This document shows positions 8,781-16,925 of a stretch of 64,000 nucleotides of DNA, one piece after another. The notes below the pieces were generated by a model, which saw nothing but the letters and a program-made list of their open reading frames with translations, did no database searches and was not told where the DNA came from. The DNA comes from Sipunculus nudus (lineage: Eukaryota; Annelida; Sipuncula; Golfingiida; Sipunculidae): positions 436,001 to 500,000 of the forward strand of contig JAPPUL010000082.1 of NCBI GenBank assembly GCA_026874595.1, given 5' to 3'. Within the stretch, counting starts at the first letter, position 1, and every line of letters begins with the position of its first letter. The translations under genes and the position numbers were made by a program.

Positions 8781-9776
8781 TTAAGTGTATAGCAATATGT
8801 ATGTTGCTATGTTTAATTGATTCCATAATGAGTGGACCAGAATTGGGACATATAAAGTTTTGGCTTTTTCGTAACTAAGTCCAAGCACGTATCCTAAACC
8901 GATTAACGGGATTATTAGATATATATTAAAATGTATGAGAGCAAATAATAAAGCTGTTATTATATTGGCTTTAATAAAGCTCATATGATTTAATAGAACA
9001 CCTAAAACTGTTCCTCGAAATAATATCTCTTCAATTATTGGGGCTATTAGGATTATTATAATTACATACAAAAATACTTCTGGGTCTAATATTTGTTCGA
9101 TGCCGCCACCTTTTATAAATATCTTTGACAAATAATCTTTACTATCGTATTCTTGTAGTCGAGTTAGTTTCTCTTTGTTAATATTTTTATATATTTCATA
9201 AAGGAAACTGTTTAAATAAGTCAAAACACCTGCGACAAAGCTGCTTAGGCAAAGTCCTTTAATTATTATTGCTACCCCTCTTGTTGGTATTTTGCCCTCC
9301 TTTTTTCCTTCTACTCTTTGAATATGTTTAATATCCGTTCTTAACAAATACGAGAATATATATTCTCGTATGCTTATGTTGGTGTCTTTTAGGATTATGA
9401 GCTTTATTAGGACAAGTTCAACGCATACTGTAACTAAATAAACTATTTGGACTATCTTATATTTACTTGCAAACGCTTGTACTCCTTCTCCTGCTATATT
9501 TTGGGCTAGGGAGAGTAGAGCTTTTGGCAATACCATCAAAAGCATTATAAGGCTAAGTAATAGTATTAGCTTTTCTATAGGTTTTTCTATTTGTAAAGAT
9601 GTTTGAGGGGAAAGCTGTTTTTGATGTTTAGTTTTATTTTTAGCTTGCAAACCTGTCCAATAGTTTTTATGCCATGTGAGGAATATTATAAAGCCTGCAA
9701 GTATTAAAATTATGCGTAGTAGATAATAGAGTCTTATTACTATTTCTTTATCCGATGTGCTTTGTAGAAGGTCCAC
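8781..9776 (-). CDS. CPBP-family intramembrane metalloprotease
   Basis: 331 residues, polytopic. The family motifs are in place: EExxxR at 249-254 (IIEEILFRG), the first histidine H282 in FALIHF, and the HxxxN motif at 315-319 (HSLWN). Hydrophobic helices are near 17-34, 67-90, 107-130, 165-190, 233-260, 272-300 and 305-330. Known members are Rce1/CAAX-like glutamate or metal-dependent proteases; their bacterial roles include bacteriocin immunity and processing of membrane proteins. The start is GTG at 9776, and an 18-copy 10-bp repeat begins five bases upstream. Base skew around the gene is nearly neutral, unlike the C-rich DNA on its left. Confidence 0.85.
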   Translation of the reverse strand: MDLLQSTSDKEIVIRLYYLLRIILILAGFIIFLTWHKNYWTGLQAKNKTKHQKQLSPQTSLQIEKPIEKLILLLSLIMLLMVLPKALLSLAQNIAGEGVQAFASKYKIVQIVYLVTVCVELVLIKLIILKDTNISIREYIFSYLLRTDIKHIQRVEGKKEGKIPTRGVAIIIKGLCLSSFVAGVLTYLNSFLYEIYKNINKEKLTRLQEYDSKDYLSKIFIKGGGIEQILDPEVFLYVIIIILIAPIIEEILFRGTVLGVLLNHMSFIKANIITALLFALIHFNIYLIIPLIGLGYVLGLSYEKAKTLYVPILVHSLWNQLNIATYILLYT

Positions 9777-9780
9777 TTTG

Positions 9781-9960
9781 CCTTTTTGCCTCTTTTTGCC
9801 TACTTTTGCCTCTTTTTGCCTACTTTTGCCTCTTTTTGCCTATTTTTGCCTACTTTTGCTTTCTTTTGCCTACTTTTGCTTTCTTTTGCTTTCTTTTGCC
9901 TACTTTTGCCTACTTTTGCTTTCTTTTGTTTTCTTTTGTTTTCTTTTGTTTACTTTTGCT
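9781..9960. repeat. 10-bp minisatellite, 18 copies, abutting the CPBP protease start
   Basis: Exactly eighteen 10-bp units with no break in phase (consensus variants TACTTTTGCC, TCTTTTTGCC, TTCTTTTGCT, TTCTTTTGTT) occupy 9781-9960. Variants are ordered along the array: GCC types near the gene, GCT and GTT types far from it, as expected for local slippage or unequal exchange. Period 10 is not a multiple of three but is close to one helical turn. The array would therefore change promoter spacing without changing helical phase. Confidence 0.97.
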
Positions 9961-10036
9961 TCTTTATCGATTTTATATAATTATCTAATCCTAAATTTAT
10001 AAGAGGGTTTTGTTTATTATCGTATTTTATATGTAA

Positions 10037-11923
10037 TTACTCTTGGAATTGTAGTAGGTATAACTTTTTATATAATCCGTTTGCTGCCATTAGCTGGTTA
10101 TGGGTACCCTCTTCTGCGACTTGTCCTTCATGTAGAACTATTATTCTATCCATACGTTTTATTGTTGAGAGTCTGTGTGCAATTACTATAGCTGTTTTAT
10201 CTTTTAGGACTTCTGAGATGTTTTCTTGGATTAGTTTTTCTGTTTGATAATCTATATTGGAGGTGGCTTCGTCAAGTACAATTATTTTAGCGTTTTGTAG
10301 GCCTACTCGGCAGAATGCAAGTAGTTGAGTTTCTCCGTATGATATTCCTGTTCCGTGTTCGCCAAGCTGTGTTTCATATTTTTTGTCAAGTTTTTCTATA
10401 AAGTTATTGGCTTTGACCGTTTTTGCTGCTTCTATTATCTGTTCTTCTTTAATATCTTTATTAAATAGGCTTATGTTTTCCTTTACGGTTTGAGAGAAAA
10501 TATAAATGTCTTGTAGCATATATGCTATGCTTTTTCGGAGAGCTGATTTTTTATATTCCCGGATTGATATTCCGTCTATCTTTATTTCTCCGGTGAAGTT
10601 GTCATACATTCTGCTTATTAGATTTACTATAGTGCTTTTGCCGCTGCCTGTAAGTCCGACTAGTGCGATTTTCTCACCTGCATTTACTTGGAAGTTTATA
10701 TTTTTTAAGACTTTTGTGTCTTCGTCATATGAAAAGCGTACATTTTCAAATGTTATTTGCCCTTGCATTCCGGTTTTGGGATCTGCTTTTGAGTTTGAGT
10801 TAGATATATATGGGTTGTAGTTTCCTTCTGGGATTTTTTCGTCTGTATTAAGGAGTCCGAAAATCTTCTCGCCTGATGCTAGAGCTGATTGTAGGACGCT
10901 ATATTGATCGCTTAATTCTCTTAGTGGGTGGAAGAACATTTGCGAGAAGAAAAGGAATGCAATTAGGCTTGCAATGTCGCTGCTGCCGGTGTAAATCCAG
11001 TAGGAGCCAAATAAGATTATAAACACACGAGACAGGACGCTGAATGAGTCTAGTACGGGGAAGTAGTATGAATAGATTTTGACTGTGCGTAAGTATTCGA
11101 GGAAATAGTTTTTTTGTAGTCTTGTAAATATTCGATACATTTTGGCTTGTCGATTAAATGATTGGACTATTTTTATACCGCTTACGGCTGATTGTAAGAA
11201 TGCATTCATATTAGCTAATTTTGTTCTTATGGCTAGGAATGATTTTCTTGAATATCGTTTAAATATCATCATGCCTAGGTATAGGAATGGGAGTGTGACG
11301 AGGCTTACTAGAGCTAGTTTAAAATCTAGGAAAAAGGACATAACTAATATGCTTAGGACTAGAAAGAGGTCACCAAATATTGTTGGGATACCTGTTACAA
11401 ATAGTTCATTTAGTGTTTGTATGTCGTGAACTATGCGTGTTAGGAGTAGTCCTATTCTATTTTTGTTATAAAATTTTATTGATTGGTTTATTGTATGTTG
11501 AAATACCTGTTCTCTTAGTTGACGCATCATTTCAAGGCCGACTTTATTTGTTAGGTATATTTGAATATATGTTGCTATATATTGGGCTAGGAGTATTGCA
11601 AATAGGAGTGAGCCTATGTTGTATAAGCTTAGAGTGTTTGAGTAGTATATTTGTTGTCCAAATAGGTTAACTTCTATGGGTTTTTGAATTAAGATATCTA
11701 CACCAAACTTTATACCTATTGGGATAAATACTAATAGTCCCTTGCTTATAAGGAGTATGGCTATTGACAGGATAAGTTTATATTTATGAGGGGTTATAAG
11801 CTGCCAAATTAGTTTTAGTATCTTGCTGTCTATTTTTTGTTGTTTTTTGTTTTTTGTTTTTTGTTTGTTTGTTTGTGGATTTTGCACTTTATCTATTTCT
11901 TTATCTATATCCTGTTTTTCCAT
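10037..11923 (-). CDS. ABC exporter, fused permease and ATPase (MsbA/MdlB type)
   Basis: 628 residues. A Lys/Gln-rich N-terminus (1-32) is followed by a six-helix ABC transmembrane domain (~40-340) and a nucleotide-binding domain (~390-628). Visible motifs are Walker A GLTGSGKST, the Q-loop MLQD, an unusual signature ISYGETQ in place of LSGGQ, Walker B IIVLDEATSNID and the switch histidine AHRLST. MdlB/YheH-type exporters also depart from LSGGQ and are followed by QLL-FAR as here (QLLAFCR). The half-transporter would dimerise in the inner membrane to export a lipid, peptide or drug. The coding strand is C-rich although the gene is on the leading strand, which is unlike most minus-strand genes here. 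Confidence 0.93.
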   Translation of the reverse strand: MEKQDIDKEIDKVQNPQTNKQKTKNKKQQKIDSKILKLIWQLITPHKYKLILSIAILLISKGLLVFIPIGIKFGVDILIQKPIEVNLFGQQIYYSNTLSLYNIGSLLFAILLAQYIATYIQIYLTNKVGLEMMRQLREQVFQHTINQSIKFYNKNRIGLLLTRIVHDIQTLNELFVTGIPTIFGDLFLVLSILVMSFFLDFKLALVSLVTLPFLYLGMMIFKRYSRKSFLAIRTKLANMNAFLQSAVSGIKIVQSFNRQAKMYRIFTRLQKNYFLEYLRTVKIYSYYFPVLDSFSVLSRVFIILFGSYWIYTGSSDIASLIAFLFFSQMFFHPLRELSDQYSVLQSALASGEKIFGLLNTDEKIPEGNYNPYISNSNSKADPKTGMQGQITFENVRFSYDEDTKVLKNINFQVNAGEKIALVGLTGSGKSTIVNLISRMYDNFTGEIKIDGISIREYKKSALRKSIAYMLQDIYIFSQTVKENISLFNKDIKEEQIIEAAKTVKANNFIEKLDKKYETQLGEHGTGISYGETQLLAFCRVGLQNAKIIVLDEATSNIDYQTEKLIQENISEVLKDKTAIVIAHRLSTIKRMDRIIVLHEGQVAEEGTHNQLMAANGLYKKLYLLQFQE

Positions 11924-12202
11924 GACTATTATAGTTTACTAACTATTTCTTAAACATTTGATATTCTTAAGATTTTATATACTGTTTCTCTTAGTAGGTT
12001 TTAAAAATCCTTCTATTGATTAAGAGTATATTAAGAGTATATTAATTATATAATCTTTTATATAATCTACATTTTTTATAGAGCGCCAAATATACTTTAA
12101 TAAATTGTTTTTAATTGTTTTTAATTCTATTTATTAATTCTATTTATTCTTTTTTGTTTTAAACACTCACATTATTTGTAGATCGTTCCGTATATTTTAT
12201 TT

Positions 12203-13342
12203 ATGTTTTGGTTTTGGCGTTTAGTTTTATTTAGAGATTTGTTTTTAAACTTTATTAGCTTTATTCTTGGATTTATTTATATTTCTATTTTTTCTTATAA
12301 TTCTGTTTATGCGCTACCTTCTAAACTGCCTAAGCATCCTATGATTTTGATTCCGGCTAAAAAAGCATCTTCTGAGGAGGATAAGCTTTTTGAGTTTGCA
12401 AATGGCATGAGGAATAATTTTAATTTATCATCATTGCGTTTTTCTAAGGCTTTGCAAGATAAAGCTTCAAAGAGGCTTGAGGCGGTTATAAATTCTAAGG
12501 TTATAAAATCTTCTTATATGCTTGAAAAAGATAACTTCGTTGCATTTTATAATAAGTTTGTAACTTTGGATGAACCTGTTTTTTATATTTTGACAAAGCT
12601 TAAAAAGTCTTTTTTTTTCAAAAGGGCATTACTTAGTAAAGGCTATCAGACGCTATCTGTATCATATCGGAAGGTTGGGTATTCTTATTTTACCTATTTT
12701 GTGTTCCACAAGGGAACACCTTCTATAGCGGATTCTGTTTTTGTTCCTGATGATGATTTTGATAAAGTTATTACATTTTTATCTAAAAAATCTTTATCTT
12801 TTGAACTTTCTAGGGAAGAGGTTCTTAAGCGTATTGAAGTTCTTATTAGTTCTTTGCAAGAAAGATACTACATGCTTTCCTATCCTCAGTCTATTAGTAT
12901 ATTTGGGGATGCTAACTATTTGCCTCAAAATTATTTGGTTTTAAATTTTTCTAATATTCCTGCTCATTTTGAAGGTCTTAATTCGATTTCGTTTTATTTT
13001 AAGGGTAGTGATATAGCTGTTATTCGCGATTGGCTTTTTTCTACTTTTGGTGAGGGGAGGGTAAAGAACGAGAGTGAGTCTATGGGTATTTATATATTTA
13101 GTTCTGCTGATAGAATTTGTCAGGTTTTAAAGCATAATGGGGGGGTATTTGTTTCTATAACTTCAATTAAATTTGCGCTTAAGTTTCTTGACAAGCACAA
13201 AGATTACAGTCTAAATAGAAAGAATCCTTTACTGAGACGGGATGTTTCTATAGATACTTTGAAGAGATTAATTCGTGAGTACTCTAAGAAAGCAAATACT
13301 CCTGTATCTTTACACAATATTCTCAAAGACTTGCACAAGTAA
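12203..13342 (+). CDS. Exported protein of unknown function
   Basis: 379 residues; not recognised. A hydrophobic segment at ~13-37 ends in SVYALP, a plausible signal peptidase I site. The region at ~57-95 (LFEFANGMRNNFNLSSLRFSKALQDKAS... in part) faintly recalls the first helix of CAP/SCP proteins, but the diagnostic histidine and later motifs are not evident. The remainder is mixed alpha/beta with Lys-rich helices and no cysteine pairs. The gene is G-rich on the plus strand, the reverse of the adjacent 13344-14231 gene, whose stop lies one base away in convergent orientation. It may belong with the ABC exporter block. Function unknown. Confidence 0.6.
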   Translation: MFWFWRLVLFRDLFLNFISFILGFIYISIFSYNSVYALPSKLPKHPMILIPAKKASSEEDKLFEFANGMRNNFNLSSLRFSKALQDKASKRLEAVINSKVIKSSYMLEKDNFVAFYNKFVTLDEPVFYILTKLKKSFFFKRALLSKGYQTLSVSYRKVGYSYFTYFVFHKGTPSIADSVFVPDDDFDKVITFLSKKSLSFELSREEVLKRIEVLISSLQERYYMLSYPQSISIFGDANYLPQNYLVLNFSNIPAHFEGLNSISFYFKGSDIAVIRDWLFSTFGEGRVKNESESMGIYIFSSADRICQVLKHNGGVFVSITSIKFALKFLDKHKDYSLNRKNPLLRRDVSIDTLKRLIREYSKKANTPVSLHNILKDLHK

Positions 13343-13343
13343 A

Positions 13344-14231
13344 TTACTCAAAATCAATCCCTTTTTCTTTATGTTTCACGTGAAATAATTTACTAAGCAT
13401 ATCTACTGTTTTGGGCATCTCTTCTTTAAATCTTCTTCCCCTGCCTCCTGTATCCCCCCCTTTATCCCCCCCTAATACCTCTCTATAAAGCTTTGCAACA
13501 TCTGAAGGAAAGTTTATATCTTTGCTCTCTTTATACTTATGCAAGTTATAGCCTAGGCTTTCTATCCTCTCTATCAATATTTCATAATCTCTACCCACAC
13601 TCCATTCAATATTACTAAATAGCTTCCCCTCCACCCTCTTCGTCCCAAGTATATAAAAACCACCACGCCCATCCGACCCTAGTACGTAATCATTGTTAGT
13701 TAACAACTTGAATATTTCTATTGCATCAGAAGGCCTTATATAAGGTAAGTCCGAACCCAGTATCACCACCTTCTTATACCCAAGCTCAAACATATCCTCT
13801 AGACTGCCCAACATCGCCAAACCTATCTCTCCTCCCCCCCTATCTTCTATTACTAAAATCCCTAACTCCTCCGAAAGCTCAAGTCCAAAACTATATTCCC
13901 TTGCGCATATATATAAATCATAATTACTTCCCCCTTCAAAAACTAGATTCCCATCCTTCCCCTTCCCATCCTTCCCCTTCCCCTTCCCTCTCTCCCCCTT
14001 CCCCTCCCCTTCAGCCGCTGCAAAGCTTTTGCTCCCTTCTTTAAATAATTTGACTAAATCGTACAGTAAGCTCTCGTACAACCTCGCTGCTCCCTCTTTA
14101 CTTAGTCCACTTTTTCCCGTTAAACGAGTCTTTACCTTTCCCTCTATTGGCCTTTTTACATACATTACTATCCCATTCTCTTGCCTCTTATACTCTCCTC
14201 CTTCTTGACCTCCTTCTTGACATCCTTCCAA
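13344..14231 (-). CDS. DUF2064 / TIGR04282 glycosyltransferase-like protein
   Basis: 295 residues. The nucleotidyltransferase-like fold begins with MYVKRPIEGKVKTRL, the family hallmark (K-x-P-x-x-G-x-V-K-T-R-L), followed by the VVILGSDLP and YVLGSDGRGGFYILG motifs. Family members resemble CofC and are often encoded beside glycosyltransferases; the substrate is undefined. A low-complexity insertion of Gly-Lys-Asp repeats (GKGERGKGKGKDGKGKDG) sits near residues 76-95 and reflects a CCATCCTTCCCCTT-type tandem repeat in the DNA (13948-14010). The C-terminus encodes LFHVKHKE, the peptide given by an embedded parS site (13372-13387). The first ~17 residues (QEGGQEGGEYK) are also repeat-derived. Confidence 0.85.
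   Translation of the reverse strand: MEGCQEGGQEGGEYKRQENGIVMYVKRPIEGKVKTRLTGKSGLSKEGAARLYESLLYDLVKLFKEGSKSFAAAEGEGKGERGKGKGKDGKGKDGNLVFEGGSNYDLYICAREYSFGLELSEELGILVIEDRGGGEIGLAMLGSLEDMFELGYKKVVILGSDLPYIRPSDAIEIFKLLTNNDYVLGSDGRGGFYILGTKRVEGKLFSNIEWSVGRDYEILIERIESLGYNLHKYKESKDINFPSDVAKLYREVLGGDKGGDTGGRGRRFKEEMPKTVDMLSKLFHVKHKEKGIDFE
13372..13387. promoter_or_regulatory. parS-like ParB binding site
   Basis: TGTTTCACGTGAAATA matches the bacterial parS consensus TGTTTCACGTGAAACA at 15 of 16 positions; only the fifteenth base differs. It lies inside the 3' end of the DUF2064 gene and encodes the F-H-V-K-H peptide that parS sites typically give in this frame. parS sites cluster near oriC, which fits dnaN at the right edge about 50 kb away. 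The call rests on sequence match alone; parA and parB are not in the window. Confidence 0.82.
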
Positions 14232-14331
14232 TTTTACCCCCTTCCAAAAATATTTTATTACATTCTTATTCTTACCCCATTCTCCGCTTATTCCCCCATC
14301 TCCGCTTATTGCCCTATCTCCGCTTATTGCC

Positions 14332-15183
14332 CTATCCCCTTTCTAACTCCTTTATTACCTTATCTAAATATTTAAGCACTTTCTTCGGATAGCTGCCCTT
14401 CCTAAGATAGCGTAAACCTAATGCCGTGTCTCGATCCTTAAGTTCTAAGGCCGCCCGCCCAAGCCCCCATGCCATATAGGCATCCTCCTTGAAACGACGA
14501 CGGGAACCTACTAAAAACATCTTCTTATTCAGTATCTGCGATATCGTCTCTCGTTTTAATAACCTGTGTTTTAACCCTTTAGACCCTTCAGACCCTCCTA
14601 CAACAAGTTTTGACAACGTTATGCCAGCCGATACCTCCACTCGCCCATCCTTACCATCTATAAACAACTTCTTCGCTAGCTTTTGTACCTTTACCTTACC
14701 TTTATCCGACAAACTCTCTCCCTTTAAACCCAGATTGTAAAGCCCTGTTACTTGCAACTTCCAATAGGATTCTAACCCTTTACCCCTCCTCCCCACTCCA
14801 TCGTAATCTATACTCTTTAATACGAAATCTAAAACCTTTTCTTCTTTTGCAAAATCACATAGTCGCTCAACTATAAACATCTTCTCATATATATCTTTTG
14901 TCCCCATATAACCTTTCATTAGCAATTCTACGTTCGTCCATTCCCTTATATATTTCCTCTGGTATTTAAGTACGCTCGCTTCTGTATTAAATCCAACAGC
15001 TACATTGCTCCACCATATAAGCTCATTTGAAACCCTATTTGCACTATAAACATCTTTTCCTTTTTCTGAAGAAATGCAAAATAGCAAGTATATTAGAATT
15101 AATTTTACTACCTTCCTCCTTTGACCCTCACGCCTTTGACCCTCACGCCTTTCCCATACTCTTTCTTTTTTCCCTTTTTTCAT
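14332..15183 (-). CDS. Exported helical protein of unknown function
   Basis: 283 residues; not recognised. The basic N-terminus (to residue ~24) contains a tandem ERREGQRREGQRR repeat that matches repeated DNA (15118-15152). A hydrophobic stretch VVKLILIYLLFCISS at ~24-38 could be a signal peptide or anchor. The rest is helix-rich, with spacing reminiscent of HEAT-type repeats (EKMFIVERLCDFAKEEKVLDFVL; VEVSAGITLSKLVVGG; AYMAWGLGRAALEL), but no clear repeat signature. It lies 100 bp upstream of the DUF2064 gene on the same strand. A polypyrimidine minisatellite (15186-15290) occupies its upstream region. Function unknown. Confidence 0.6.
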   Translation of the reverse strand: MKKGKKERVWERREGQRREGQRRKVVKLILIYLLFCISSEKGKDVYSANRVSNELIWWSNVAVGFNTEASVLKYQRKYIREWTNVELLMKGYMGTKDIYEKMFIVERLCDFAKEEKVLDFVLKSIDYDGVGRRGKGLESYWKLQVTGLYNLGLKGESLSDKGKVKVQKLAKKLFIDGKDGRVEVSAGITLSKLVVGGSEGSKGLKHRLLKRETISQILNKKMFLVGSRRRFKEDAYMAWGLGRAALELKDRDTALGLRYLRKGSYPKKVLKYLDKVIKELERG

Positions 15184-15185
15184 CT

Positions 15186-15290
15186 CTTTTTCCTTTCTCC
15201 TTTTCCCCCCTTTCTCCTTTTCCCCCTTTCCCCTTTTCCCCTTTTCCCCCTTTCCCCTTTTCCCCCTTTCCCCTTTTCTCTTCCTTTCCC
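15186..15290. repeat. Polypyrimidine minisatellite upstream of the 14332-15183 gene
   Basis: About 100 bp consisting almost only of C and T on the plus strand, built from irregular 11-12-bp units of the CCCCTTTCCCCTTTT type. It starts three bases upstream of the minus-strand gene start. The purine strand would read A/G only and could form an H-DNA-like triplex or act as an extended purine-rich ribosome binding tract. No other function is visible. Confidence 0.93.
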
Positions 15291-15511
15291 CTTCTTAGGT
15301 TTTATTTTATTCCTTTTTTTGCTATTTTTTTTACTATTTTTTTAATTTATTTGTAATTTATATCTCTTTTATTTTGTATTTTAGTATACTCAAGCTCGAT
15401 ACCTTTATAAGTAGCTTTGGGCTTTAGTTTTTTTTTACTTTCTAACTTTTTACTTTCTAACTTTTTACTTTCTAACTGTTGGCTTTATTTTTATTTTTGA
15501 CCCTTATTTCT

Positions 15512-16909
15512 ATGGCTTTTAAACCTTTTTTACATTATCTGTTTTTTGGCTTTATTTTAACTTGCCTTGCTCTTGCTTTTATTGCTTGCGATGAAAAGAT
15601 CGGCTCCTTCTCTAAAAGTAAGCTCACTGTCAATATCATGACCTCCCCTATCTCTACAAAACAAAATCTCCTAAATCCCAAGCCCAAAAAACATTCTACT
15701 ACTACCTCCCCAGTAATACAAAATAACAAAAGTGATAGCTCTTTTTCTAAATCTTATATGTCTAAGATTTATAACTCATACGATTCTAATAAAAAAACAA
15801 CCTCTCATAAGTTCCTTAACCATAATAAGGCTTTTAATTCGCAAAAAGTTTTCTTCGACAAAAACTCTATCGCTTACATCGCTCCAAACAGAAACTTCTT
15901 AAGCATTACTAACATCCATTCCAAGAATTCCCTTATCATAGGTCAAAATATTAACTTCTCTTTTAAAATCAATTTCAAAAACCAAAACAATAACACTTTC
16001 ATTCATTCAAAAACCATTCACTTCCCCTTCAACTCCATTTATCACTGCTCTGTCGATTCCAACGGAGACTTCTATGTACTCGATTTACAAAGTTCTACAA
16101 ACCATTCCAAGCCTAACTTAAACCAAAAAAACAATAGCGTTAGGCATAACTACAATAATAGCTTAATTATTCTCAAGTTTAATAAGCATGGTAAACTCAT
16201 TTTTAAAATCGGTAAGTCTGGTAAAATCAATAATACTTCTAATATCCCTCATTCTCTCGCCTTTAACGACCAAGGCGCTTTGTACCTCCTTTATACTGAT
16301 AATAACAACTATCTTTATCTGCTCTTCAAAGACTTTAAACAAAATAATATTAGGCCTTTTAATCTATTCGTTTTTGACCACCTCGGACAACTACTCTCTT
16401 ATAAGAAAAATGTCTCTTCCATTATCCCTTCTGTTCAAGGATATTCTCTTTCTATTGAAGATATCAAAATAAGCCCTCTTACCAAAAAACTCGTCTTCCT
16501 TGCCGCTTATTACCCTCAGGACAGGCTCAATTCTAAAGAAAAATATCTTCCCGCTTTTAAACGTATTTATTCTTTGAATATCGACCTTGATAACTTCTTG
16601 CGAAATAAGCTTAAGCCGATTTTAACTTTAAGAAAAGATTTTGAAATCGATAGCTCCATTTTCGGTATTACTGCTAAGAACAATATTTTCCTTTACTCGC
16701 CCAGTAAGTTCTTTTATAATAACCAAAATTTTATGTATAACTACTTCTTCAACATAATTAACATTAATACCAAATCTACTTCCTCCCGTTCTATTCAAAT
16801 CCCTAAAGTCAAAGATATTTACAACATCAACTTAGACCTTTCTCCTAATGAGAATATTGCTTTTTTGGTCTCTTATCAAAATAAAATCGTTGCTCACTTT
16901 TATAACTAA
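15512..16909 (+). CDS. Probable lipoprotein with beta-propeller-like repeats
   Basis: From the ATG at 15512 it encodes 465 residues. The frame extends upstream to a TTG at 15479, but the ATG gives a better signal sequence. The hydrophobic N-terminus ends in LALAFIAC, a lipobox placing the cysteine about 26 residues in. The body is Asn/Ser/Lys-rich, with strand patterns such as IYHCSVDSNGDFYVLDL, HSLAFNDQGALYLLYTD and LFVFDHLGQLLSYKK that resemble NHL or six-bladed propeller blades. A secreted, membrane-anchored binding role is plausible but unproven. The composition (very low Gly, Val and Glu; very high Asn, Phe and Ser) follows the C-rich plus strand. The stop lies just before the Nnr gene start. 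Confidence 0.65.
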   Translation: MAFKPFLHYLFFGFILTCLALAFIACDEKIGSFSKSKLTVNIMTSPISTKQNLLNPKPKKHSTTTSPVIQNNKSDSSFSKSYMSKIYNSYDSNKKTTSHKFLNHNKAFNSQKVFFDKNSIAYIAPNRNFLSITNIHSKNSLIIGQNINFSFKINFKNQNNNTFIHSKTIHFPFNSIYHCSVDSNGDFYVLDLQSSTNHSKPNLNQKNNSVRHNYNNSLIILKFNKHGKLIFKIGKSGKINNTSNIPHSLAFNDQGALYLLYTDNNNYLYLLFKDFKQNNIRPFNLFVFDHLGQLLSYKKNVSSIIPSVQGYSLSIEDIKISPLTKKLVFLAAYYPQDRLNSKEKYLPAFKRIYSLNIDLDNFLRNKLKPILTLRKDFEIDSSIFGITAKNNIFLYSPSKFFYNNQNFMYNYFFNIININTKSTSSRSIQIPKVKDIYNINLDLSPNENIAFLVSYQNKIVAHFYN

Positions 16910-16925
16910 CTTGTATTTAATTTGT

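Noticed and set aside
9755-10002. Three overlapping plus-strand frames rich in Phe, Leu, Cys and Tyr
   Set aside because: All come from the 10-bp repeat array read in three frames; no independent coding evidence.
10037-11923. Possible inactivation of the ABC exporter because the signature is ISYGETQ
   Set aside because: MdlB/YheH-type exporters depart from LSGGQ in the same way; Walker A, Walker B and the switch histidine are intact.
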